A stretch of DNA of 35,790 bases from Acidobacteriota bacterium (lineage in GTDB: Bacteria > Acidobacteriota > Terriglobia > Terriglobales > Acidobacteriaceae). Below, one piece after another: positions 24,941-32,198 of the stretch. The notes below the pieces were generated by a model that searched no databases, was not told the origin of the DNA, and saw nothing but the letters and a program-made list of their open reading frames with translations. The translations under genes and the position numbers were made by a program. Every line of letters starts with the position of its first letter. The first letter of the stretch is position 1. The stretch spans positions 1 to 35,790 of the forward strand of contig JAJXWS010000032.1 in assembly GCA_021781495.1 (NCBI GenBank), given 5' to 3'.

Positions 24941-26482
24941 GTGTCTTTGTGTGGTGCTGTTTCGCCAGCGACGGGCGCAGAGGCAAGTGGCCCATCCGCC
25001 GTGCGCGCAGCGCGGAACATGGGCCTCTTCCGGGACAAGCAGAATCCACGGTTGCAGGGCGAGGCCAACGCATTCGTTATGGTGCAAATGGAGTTTGAGA
25101 CCGTTACGGAAAAGCGGCAGCAGGAAGCCGAGAGGCTGGCCATGCTCAACTCCAGCGGCATTCTCGATACCGGACCCGACCCCACCTACGACGCCATCAC
25201 CCGTCTGGCGGCCGAGTATTTCCATGCCGACGTGGCCCTGCTGGGCTTTGTGGACGCCACCCGCATCTGGATCAAGTCCTACTGGGGCGAGGTGGTGCGC
25301 GAGCTGCCCCGGGCTCACTCCATCTTTGAGACGATTCTGGAAGAGGATGGGGCGGTCGTCATCCCGGACCTCGCCCACTACGCCCGCTATCGCAGCCGTC
25401 GTCCGCTGCTGCGGCACCTGGATGTCGGTTTCTTTGCCGGGGTTCCGGTTCGTTCCGGCAACGGCAGCATCCTGGGCGTGCTCACCATCTTCAACCGCCG
25501 CTCCCGGCCCAGCCTGAGCCCGGACGAGCTGCAGATGCTGCAGAACCTCGCCTCCATGGTGGCCAGCCAGCTGGAGTTGCAGCGGCTGCGCAAGGCGTTT
25601 ACCCGCGAGGATGCGCGGCGCACCAGCACCACGCGCCGCACGAGCGCCACCCACTCCTGGCCGCGCAGCGCCGATCTGAGCCGCGCGCTGGATCACCGCG
25701 AGTTCGAGCTGTTCTACCAGCCGGAGGTGGAGCTGGCCACGCGCAGGATCGTCGGCATGGAAGCGCTCATTCGCTGGCGCCATCCGGAGCGGGGCCTGCT
25801 TTCGCCGGTTGACTTCATCCCTGCCGCCGAAGAGACCGGCCTGATTCTGCCCATCGGCGACTGGGGCCTGGCCGAGGCCTGCCGCCAGATTCAGGAGTGG
25901 AACCTGGAAGACCCGGCCAACCAGTCTCTGCGCGTCTGCGTCAACCTTTCGGCCCGGCAGTTTTCCCGCGAGGGCCTCGCGGACCACGTAGAGTCGCTGC
26001 TGTTGCAGTCGGGCACGTCCAGCCGCCAGCTTGGGCTTGAGATGACCGAGTCCAGCCTGATACCCAACATGAATACCGCCACGCAGGTGCTGGACGGCCT
26101 GCGCAGCCTGGGCATCTCGCTGCTCATGGACGACTTCGGTACCGGCTACAGCTCCCTGAACCACCTGCATTCGTTCCCGTTCGACGTGCTCAAGATGGAC
26201 CGCTCGTTTGTGGCCCGCATGACGGATGGCGACCAGCCGCTCCAGATTGTGCGGACCATCGTGGAGCTGGCGCGCGTGCTGGGCATGGATGTGGTGGCGG
26301 AGGGCATTGAGACGGTTCGCCAGTACCGCATGCTGCGGCAGTTGGGCTGCCGCTACGGCCAGGGATACCTCTTTGCCCGGCCCATGACGGCCGAGGAGGT
26401 TACCGGGCTGCTGCGTCTGCCCGGACGAATCCTGCCCGAGCCCCGGGAGCTGCCCCCGGAGCTGCTGGCTTATCCGGCGTAG
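24941..26482 (+). CDS. GAF-EAL cyclic di-GMP phosphodiesterase
   Basis: This protein probably hydrolyses c-di-GMP under control of a GAF sensor. The GAF domain (about residues 65-215) begins near [31 protein letters not shown]. The EAL domain (about 245-500) keeps all key elements: MEALIRW with Glu274, [27 protein letters not shown] (Asp397-398), [17 protein letters not shown] and [14 protein letters not shown]. All are intact, which supports an active phosphodiesterase. There is no GGDEF domain or membrane segment. The start is uncertain: GTG 24941 has AAGG at 24929-24932 and a promoter candidate just upstream, but ATG 25019 or 25079 would also give complete domains. Confidence 0.88.
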   Translation: MSLCGAVSPATGAEASGPSAVRAARNMGLFRDKQNPRLQGEANAFVMVQMEFETVTEKRQQEAERLAMLNSSGILDTGPDPTYDAITRLAAEYFHADVALLGFVDATRIWIKSYWGEVVRELPRAHSIFETILEEDGAVVIPDLAHYARYRSRRPLLRHLDVGFFAGVPVRSGNGSILGVLTIFNRRSRPSLSPDELQMLQNLASMVASQLELQRLRKAFTREDARRTSTTRRTSATHSWPRSADLSRALDHREFELFYQPEVELATRRIVGMEALIRWRHPERGLLSPVDFIPAAEETGLILPIGDWGLAEACRQIQEWNLEDPANQSLRVCVNLSARQFSREGLADHVESLLLQSGTSSRQLGLEMTESSLIPNMNTATQVLDGLRSLGISLLMDDFGTGYSSLNHLHSFPFDVLKMDRSFVARMTDGDQPLQIVRTIVELARVLGMDVVAEGIETVRQYRMLRQLGCRYGQGYLFARPMTAEEVTGLLRLPGRILPEPRELPPELLAYPA

Positions 26483-26500
26483 ACCGTCCCGGCCTGCCTT

Positions 26501-27913
26501 CTACCCCACCTCAAGCACCAGGCACTTCAGGTACTCCGTCTCCGGCAGATTCAGGATGACCGGATGGTCGGGCGCTGCGCCTCGGCGCTCCAGCAGACGC
26601 ACGCGCCGGTGCGCGTCGGCGGCCGCCGCGGCCACGGCACCCTCCAGGTCTGCCCAGCCCACGTGGTGCGAGCAGGAGCAGGTGACCAGCATGCCGCCCG
26701 GACGCACCATGCGCAACGCGCGCAGATTCAGCTCCTTATAGCCGCGCAGGGCACCCTCCACGGCGCGCTTTGTCTTGGCAAAAGCCGGCGGGTCCAGCAC
26801 GATGGCGTCAAACCGCTCGCTGGCATCCGACCAGTCTCGCAGCAGCTGGAAGGCATCGGCCTCCAGCCAGTCCACCTCGGCCTTCAGCCGTGCCCGGTTG
26901 GCCTCCGCGTTGCGCTCGGCCACCTCCAGCGAGGCGCGGGAGGCGTCCACGCCGGTAACGCGGCTGCAGACCTGCGCCAGGTGCAGCGCAAATCCACCCT
27001 GGTAGGTGCACACGTCGAGCGCCCTTCCGCCCGCCACTCCCAGCCGCTCGGCCCAGTCGCGGGCTGCGGCATAGTTCAGCCGCTGGTCCAGGAAGGCTCC
27101 CGTCTTCTGCCCCGCGTTGGCGTCGTAGTGAAAGACCAGCCCGTTCAGCCGGAATTGCGTGCTGGTGGCTGGCGCAGCCGGGTCCGCGGCCCACAGGGGA
27201 GCAAGACCGGGGGCAGACAGCCCCTCGAGCTCGCGCATGCGCGGGTCCGGGCGTTCCAGGATGCAGGCAGGATGCAACTCCTCCCGCAGCACGCGGGCGC
27301 AGACGTTGCGCACCGTGGGCGAATCCAGCCCCTTGGTCAGCAGTTGCAGCAGGATCAGGTCGCCGTATTTATCCACGACCAGGCCGGGCAGTTCATCGGC
27401 TTCGCTGAAGCAAAGGCGGCAGGCATCCGTCTGGCTGTCCAGCATGGGCTTGCGGCGCGCAACCGCCCGGCGCAGCCGCTCTTCCAGCAGGACCATCCAG
27501 CGGGCTTCGTCCACCAGCTCCCGCGAGACCAGCCGAAGCGCGATCTGCGAGGCGGGGCTGTAGAGCGCCGTGCCCAGCAGCAGGCCGCGGTTGTCGGCCA
27601 CCGGCAGCAGGGCGGGCGTGGCTCCCTCCGGCGTCACAAGCGCCTCCACGTCCGAGGCGTAGACCCACAGGTGCCCGGCCCGCAGGCGGTCTGCCGCGCG
27701 GCGGCTGATGCGGGCGCCGGGGGCGGTTTGCGGAGTGTGCTCCGGGGCGGCGGACGAGACGGGCCTCGCTTGCGGCTCGCGGCCTTTCTTCGGCTGCGAC
27801 GAGGGCCTGGTCTTGCGGCCCGGCTCGAAAGGCGCTTCGGATTTGGCCGTGCTGTGCGCCGTCCCTGGCGCCTTTCGGGGGTTGGCAGGTTTGGATGCGT
27901 GCGGCTTGGTCAT
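26501..27913 (-). CDS. Class I rRNA methyltransferase, RlmI-like
   Basis: The C-terminal 400 residues resemble RlmI (YccW), which makes 5-methylcytosine in 23S rRNA. A PUA-like domain (ISRRAADRLRAGHLWVYASDVE) is followed by a SAM-binding Rossmann fold. Its motifs are ALDVCTYQGGFALHLA, VTGVDASRASLEVAERNAEAN, LDPPAFAK and LVTCSCSHHV. The cysteines of the last motif fit m5C chemistry. The first 68 or so residues are a Lys/Pro/Ser-rich, presumably disordered extension absent from E. coli RlmI; the start ATG 27913 may therefore be too early, but the tail itself could bind RNA. The gene is convergent with the EAL gene, with 18 bases between stops. The target nucleotide is not proven by sequence. 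Confidence 0.87.
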   Translation of the reverse strand: MTKPHASKPANPRKAPGTAHSTAKSEAPFEPGRKTRPSSQPKKGREPQARPVSSAAPEHTPQTAPGARISRRAADRLRAGHLWVYASDVEALVTPEGATPALLPVADNRGLLLGTALYSPASQIALRLVSRELVDEARWMVLLEERLRRAVARRKPMLDSQTDACRLCFSEADELPGLVVDKYGDLILLQLLTKGLDSPTVRNVCARVLREELHPACILERPDPRMRELEGLSAPGLAPLWAADPAAPATSTQFRLNGLVFHYDANAGQKTGAFLDQRLNYAAARDWAERLGVAGGRALDVCTYQGGFALHLAQVCSRVTGVDASRASLEVAERNAEANRARLKAEVDWLEADAFQLLRDWSDASERFDAIVLDPPAFAKTKRAVEGALRGYKELNLRALRMVRPGGMLVTCSCSHHVGWADLEGAVAAAAADAHRRVRLLERRGAAPDHPVILNLPETEYLKCLVLEVG

Positions 27914-27961
27914 GGGCTCCCTCAGTGGTCTGGTTCCAGGCCGGGAGCGGACCCGCCGCCC

Positions 27962-28390
27962 TTACTTTGCCTGGATGCTCTGCAGGTAGCGCGTCAGATT
28001 GCTGATTCTGAGCTGCTTTTCCTGGCTTCTTGACTGGCCCATCTTACCAAGGATCGGTCCCCAGACGGGCATTTCGGCCGAGCCATGCGCCGGCACATCG
28101 GCCCCGAACTGCAGCACACCAACGATGTGAGCCTCAGGGAACTTGCCCTGGTTCATCCGGGCCAGAGTGGTCAGATCGGTCGGCTGCTTCTTCAGCGCAG
28201 ATGCGGCAGGTCCATTGCCCTTGCCGTCCGTGCCATGGCACGGCGCGCAATAGTTGGCATACATCTGCTGACCGCTGGTGGCAGCCGTTTTTTCCACCGG
28301 GATCACGACCTTATTGGGTTTCTGTTGTGCATAGCCGAAGCTGGCGGCGACCGCCACGGCAAGAGCTGCAAGGGAGAGGTGCTTCCACAT
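27962..28390 (-). CDS. Exported monohaem c-type cytochrome
   Basis: The 142-residue protein has a signal peptide (SLAALAVAVAASFGYAQ) and a single haem-binding motif CAPCH (Cys48, Cys51, His52) within MYANYCAPCHGTDGKGNGP. Met107 in EMPVWGP is the likely distal ligand. This is the class I/cytochrome-c-type fold of a small periplasmic electron carrier. The start ATG 28390 follows an excellent GGAGGA ribosome-binding site. No oxidase or reductase subunits are adjacent, so its redox partners cannot be inferred. It is divergent from rel and lies 48 bases from the RlmI-like gene on the same strand. Confidence 0.92.
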   Translation of the reverse strand: MWKHLSLAALAVAVAASFGYAQQKPNKVVIPVEKTAATSGQQMYANYCAPCHGTDGKGNGPAASALKKQPTDLTTLARMNQGKFPEAHIVGVLQFGADVPAHGSAEMPVWGPILGKMGQSRSQEKQLRISNLTRYLQSIQAK

Positions 28391-28589
28391 AGGTTCCTCC
28401 GTTCTTCACCTTTACTCCGCAGGGCACTTTACTCCTGTTACGGGGCGCTGCTGTGATGGAAGGCACACCTGCCGGTGCATTACGGTGTCATCGAATCAGC
28501 GGCAGGGCTCCCCTGCAACCTCTGCATTCCCGGCGGCCTCAGACGGGCGGCTGTCCAAGGGCTTTTCTTCGCAGGAAAAACACCTGACA

Positions 28590-28595
28590 TATAAT
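28590..28595 (+). promoter_or_regulatory. Perfect -10 box immediately before rel start
   Basis: TATAAT ends 5 bases before the ATG at 28601. A transcript from it would begin at or within a base or two of that ATG, which would make rel mRNA leaderless. No good -35 box (TTGACA-like) is seen at 16-18 bases. Confidence 0.4.
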
Positions 28596-28600
28596 GAAGC

Positions 28601-30916
28601 ATGGCGACAGTCCGGCAAACAGTTCCGGAGGAGATCTCCAAGACGCCCCCTGCAACCTCGGGGCAGGCGTCGCCTGTCGCTCCCGCCCCGCAAAACCAGG
28701 CTCACGCCCAGGAGACGATTGACCAGCGCTTTCAGGCGCTGCTGCGCCATGTGCAGGCCAACCGGCCCAGCGAGGATGTGACCATCATCCGCAAGGCGTG
28801 GGAGTTTTGCGTGCAGCACCATCAGGGCCAGCTGCGCGCCTCCGGTGAGCCCTACGTGATTCATCCGCTTGAGGTTGCCGAGGTGCTGGCGGAGATGAAG
28901 CTGGACGCTACGGCCATTGCCGCGGGCCTGCTGCACGACGCCGTGGAAGACACCCCGGCCACCAGCGAAGAGATTGACGCAGGATTTGGCGACCAGGTGG
29001 CCCACATCGTCGAAGGCGTCACGAAGATCGACAAGATCCAGTTTGCCAACCGCGAGGACCGCCAGGCCGAGAATGTGCGCAAGATGCTGCTGGCCATGGT
29101 CACGGACGTGCGCGTGGTCCTGATCAAGCTGGCTGACCGGCTGCACAACATGCGCACGCTGGAGCACCTGAAGCCGGAGCGGCAGGAGGCCATCGCGCGC
29201 GAGACGCTCGACATCTACGCGCCGCTGGCCCATCGCCTGGGCATGGGCAAGGTGCGCGGCGAGCTGGAGGACCTTGCCTTCCGCTACACGGACCCGGTCA
29301 GCTTTGAGCAGCTATCCGCGGCGGTGGAGGCCAGGCGCGTCGAGGGCGAGCAGTTCCTGCGCGGCGTGGAAGACACCCTGACCGAGCAGCTCCGCGAAAA
29401 CAACATCTCCGCCCGCGTGGAGTGGCGCATCAAGCGCCTCTACTCCATCTTCCAAAAGCTACAGCGCACGCGCGGAACCTTTGACCAGGTGTATGACCTG
29501 CTGGCGGTGCGCGTGATTACGCAGGATGTGGCGTCCTGCTATGCCGTCTTCGGGCTCATCCACACGCTGTGGCGCCCGGTGCCGGGCCGCATCAAGGACT
29601 TCATCGCCATGCCCCGCGCCAATCGTTACCAATCCCTGCACACCACGGTGATTGGCGAAGGCGGGCACCAGTTTGAGGTGCAGATCCGCACCGAAGAGAT
29701 GCACCGCGTGGCCGAGGAAGGCATCGCCGCCCACTGGAAGTACAAGGCCGGCGATGGCGTCGTTACGGCGCGCGACGAGGAACGGCTCAACTGGATTCGC
29801 CAGCTTGTGGAGTGGCAGAAGGAGATGACCGACCCCAACGAGTTCCTGAGCAGCCTGAAGATGGACCTCTATCCGGATGAGGTCTATACCTTCACGCCCA
29901 AGGGGAAGGTCGTGGTGGTGCCCGCCGACGGCACGCCGGTGGACTTTGCGTACACGATTCACACGGAGGTGGGCCACACCTGCGTCGGAGCCAAGGTCAA
30001 CGGCCGCATGGTGCCGCTGCGCACCAAGCTGAACACCGGCGACATCGTCGAGATCGTCACGCAGAAGGACCACAAGCCCAGCCGCGACTGGCTTACCTTC
30101 GTCAAGAGTCCACGCGCCCGCAACAAGATCAAGCACTGGCTCAATGAGGACCAGCGTCGTCGCGCCGTGGAGATTGGCCGCAAGCTGCTGGAACGCGAAG
30201 CGCGCAAATACAAGGTCCCGATGAGCCAGATCGACGACCGCGACCTGAGCCGTATCGCCAACGAATACGGCGTGGCCACGGCAGCCGACCTGCTGGCAAC
30301 GCTGGGGCAGGGCAAGCACTCGGCGCATCAGATCCTGAACAAGCTGGCCCCCGGCTATGCAGCGCAGGCGGAGGCGGAGGCGGTTCCCGAGGTCAAGCCC
30401 GGCGAAACGCCCATGTCCGATGCGGTGCGCAAGCTGCACCTCACCGGGTCCGATTCGCTGCAGGTGGAGGGGCAGAACGATCTGCTCGTCTATCGCGCCC
30501 GCTGTTGCAACCCCATTCGCGGCGAGGAGATCGTCGGCTACGTCACGCGCGGCAAAGGCGTGGCCGTGCATGCGCGCAGTTGTCCCAACGTGCAGAACCT
30601 GCTTTATGAGAGCGACCGCCGCATCGCTGTGGAGTGGGCGCGCGCGGGCGATGGCGTTGCCGGCCGTACCGCGCGCTATCCGGTCAAGATCACCGTCTAC
30701 TGCGATGACCGCTCCGGCATGCTGAAGGAGCTGACCGCCGTCATCTCCGACGACGACACCAACATCCGCGGAGTCGATATCCGCCGCGATGAGAACGGCG
30801 AAGCCATCATCGAGTTTGTGGTGGAGGCCGAGGACCTGCGCCATCTGAACCGCATGGTGCTGGGCCTGCGGCGCGTCAGCGGCGTCCGCACCGTACAGCG
30901 CACGCAGAAGATCTAA
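28601..30916 (+). CDS. rel: Bifunctional (p)ppGpp synthetase/hydrolase Rel
   Basis: Rel makes and degrades (p)ppGpp, the stringent-response alarmone. The 771-residue protein has the full long-RSH layout. The HD hydrolase domain retains LLHDAVEDT with His112-Asp113, as in active SpoT-type hydrolases. The synthetase domain contains RIKRLYSIFQKL, the RIKD motif (Arg330-Asp333) and EVQIRT with Glu359. Next come a TGS domain (from about residue 427, VYTFTPKGKVVVVPADGTPVDFAYTIH), a zinc-finger-like region (RARCCNPIRG) and a C-terminal ACT domain. The RxKD signature belongs to bifunctional enzymes. ATG 28601 is preceded by TATAAT rather than a ribosome-binding site. The stop overlaps that of the acyl-CoA dehydrogenase gene by 3 bases. 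Confidence 0.96.
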   Translation: MATVRQTVPEEISKTPPATSGQASPVAPAPQNQAHAQETIDQRFQALLRHVQANRPSEDVTIIRKAWEFCVQHHQGQLRASGEPYVIHPLEVAEVLAEMKLDATAIAAGLLHDAVEDTPATSEEIDAGFGDQVAHIVEGVTKIDKIQFANREDRQAENVRKMLLAMVTDVRVVLIKLADRLHNMRTLEHLKPERQEAIARETLDIYAPLAHRLGMGKVRGELEDLAFRYTDPVSFEQLSAAVEARRVEGEQFLRGVEDTLTEQLRENNISARVEWRIKRLYSIFQKLQRTRGTFDQVYDLLAVRVITQDVASCYAVFGLIHTLWRPVPGRIKDFIAMPRANRYQSLHTTVIGEGGHQFEVQIRTEEMHRVAEEGIAAHWKYKAGDGVVTARDEERLNWIRQLVEWQKEMTDPNEFLSSLKMDLYPDEVYTFTPKGKVVVVPADGTPVDFAYTIHTEVGHTCVGAKVNGRMVPLRTKLNTGDIVEIVTQKDHKPSRDWLTFVKSPRARNKIKHWLNEDQRRRAVEIGRKLLEREARKYKVPMSQIDDRDLSRIANEYGVATAADLLATLGQGKHSAHQILNKLAPGYAAQAEAEAVPEVKPGETPMSDAVRKLHLTGSDSLQVEGQNDLLVYRARCCNPIRGEEIVGYVTRGKGVAVHARSCPNVQNLLYESDRRIAVEWARAGDGVAGRTARYPVKITVYCDDRSGMLKELTAVISDDDTNIRGVDIRRDENGEAIIEFVVEAEDLRHLNRMVLGLRRVSGVRTVQRTQKI

Positions 30917-32082
30917 GGCCTGCTGAGCACCAGCTTCCCAATCGTCGCCAGTTGCATGTTCGACGTGCCCTCATAGATCTTGCCCACCTTGGCATCGCGA
31001 TAGTATTTCTCCGCCGGATAGTCGCGCACAAAGCCGTTGCCGCCGAAGATCTCCACGCACTGCGAGGCCACGCGCTCGGCCACCTGCGAGGCAAACAGCT
31101 TGGCCATGGCCGCTTCGCGCACAAAGGGCTGCCCGGCATCCTTGAGGCGGGCCGCGTTGTAGACCATCAGCTTCGTCGCCTCAATCTCCGTCGCCATCTC
31201 TGCCAGCGTGAACTGCACCGCCTGAAACTCGGCGATCGCCTTGCCGAACTGCCGTCGCTCCCGTGCGTAGCGGGCCGCGTGGCCCCAAACGCCCTCGGCC
31301 AGCCCGAGCATCTGCGCGCCAATGCCGATGCGGCCTTCGTTCAGCGTCTCAATGGCGATCTTGTAGCCCTTGCCCGGCTCGCCCAGCAGGTTCTCCTGTG
31401 GCACAAGGCAATCTTCCAGAATAAGTTCGCAAGTGCTGCTGGCGCGGATGCCGAGCTTGTCCTCTTTCCTCCCTACGCTAAAGCCCGCCGTGCCCTTCTC
31501 CACCAGGAAGGCCGTGATGCCGCGATAGCCCGCCGCCGGGTCCAGCGTGGCGAAGACGAGAAACAGCCCGGCCTCGCGCGCGTTGCTGATCCAGAGCTTG
31601 CGGCCGTTCAGGCGATAGCCCTCTGCGGTGGCTTCGGCACGGGCTTGAAGGGCAAAGGCGTCAGAGCCGGAGCCGGCCTCGCTGAGCGCGTACGCGCCTG
31701 CGGTGTCGGCTGCCAGGCGCGGCAGCCAGCGACGCTGTTGCTCCCCGGTTCCCCAGCGGCGCAGGGCGTTGATCGTCAGCGTGTTGTGCACATCCACCAG
31801 CACGGCCACGGCGGGATCAACGGTGGAGACGGCTTGAATGGCCAGCACGGCATCGAAAAACGTGCCGCCCGCGCCGCCGAGTTCCTCGGGGATCTCAATG
31901 CCCATCAGGCCCAGCTCAAACAGTTGGCGCACCAGCGCGGGAGCCAGTTGCTGCTCGTCGTCCATCTGCCGCACCAGCGGGGCAATCGCATCCTGGGCAA
32001 ACTGCTGAACCGTGCTGTAGAAAAGACTCTCTTCTTCTGTGAGTTGCGTAAGCGGAGCAATGGTGCGCGCGGATTGGGACAA
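30913..32082 (-). CDS. Acyl-CoA dehydrogenase
   Basis: This FAD enzyme oxidises acyl-CoA to trans-2-enoyl-CoA. Family motifs are AYALSEAGSGSDAFALQARAE, GRKLWISNAREAGLF, KEDKLGIRASSTCELILEDCLVP, RIGIGAQMLGLAEGVW, YARERRQFGKAIAEFQAVQF and, near the C-terminus, QCVEIFGGNGFVRDYPAEKYYRDAKVGKIYEGTSNMQL. The Glu in YEGTSNMQ is in the usual catalytic-base position for short-chain and related enzymes. The start is placed at TTG 32082, since GGAGG lies 9 nt upstream and the 389-residue length is normal. ATG 32142 in the same frame falls directly against the terminator T-run of the S53 gene and has no ribosome-binding site. No other fatty-acid oxidation genes are nearby. Confidence 0.92.
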   Translation of the reverse strand: MSQSARTIAPLTQLTEEESLFYSTVQQFAQDAIAPLVRQMDDEQQLAPALVRQLFELGLMGIEIPEELGGAGGTFFDAVLAIQAVSTVDPAVAVLVDVHNTLTINALRRWGTGEQQRRWLPRLAADTAGAYALSEAGSGSDAFALQARAEATAEGYRLNGRKLWISNAREAGLFLVFATLDPAAGYRGITAFLVEKGTAGFSVGRKEDKLGIRASSTCELILEDCLVPQENLLGEPGKGYKIAIETLNEGRIGIGAQMLGLAEGVWGHAARYARERRQFGKAIAEFQAVQFTLAEMATEIEATKLMVYNAARLKDAGQPFVREAAMAKLFASQVAERVASQCVEIFGGNGFVRDYPAEKYYRDAKVGKIYEGTSNMQLATIGKLVLSRP

Positions 32083-32144
32083 GGCCTGCTGCCTCCGGCC
32101 TTGGAGTGTATCAAACCGCGCCGTGGCGTCGTCTGCGGGCATGG

Positions 32145-32176
32145 AAAAGGGGCAGGCGCTGTGCAGCGCCTGCCCC
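32145..32176 (-). terminator. Intrinsic terminator of the S53 protease gene
   Basis: On the minus strand, GGGGCAGGCGCT, loop GCAC and AGCGCCTGCCCC form a perfect 12-bp stem followed by TTTT. It starts about 22 bases after the protease stop codon. It also separates the protease from the acyl-CoA dehydrogenase gene. Confidence 0.85.
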
Positions 32177-32198
32177 CTGGTTTGCCCGGTAGACCGGG

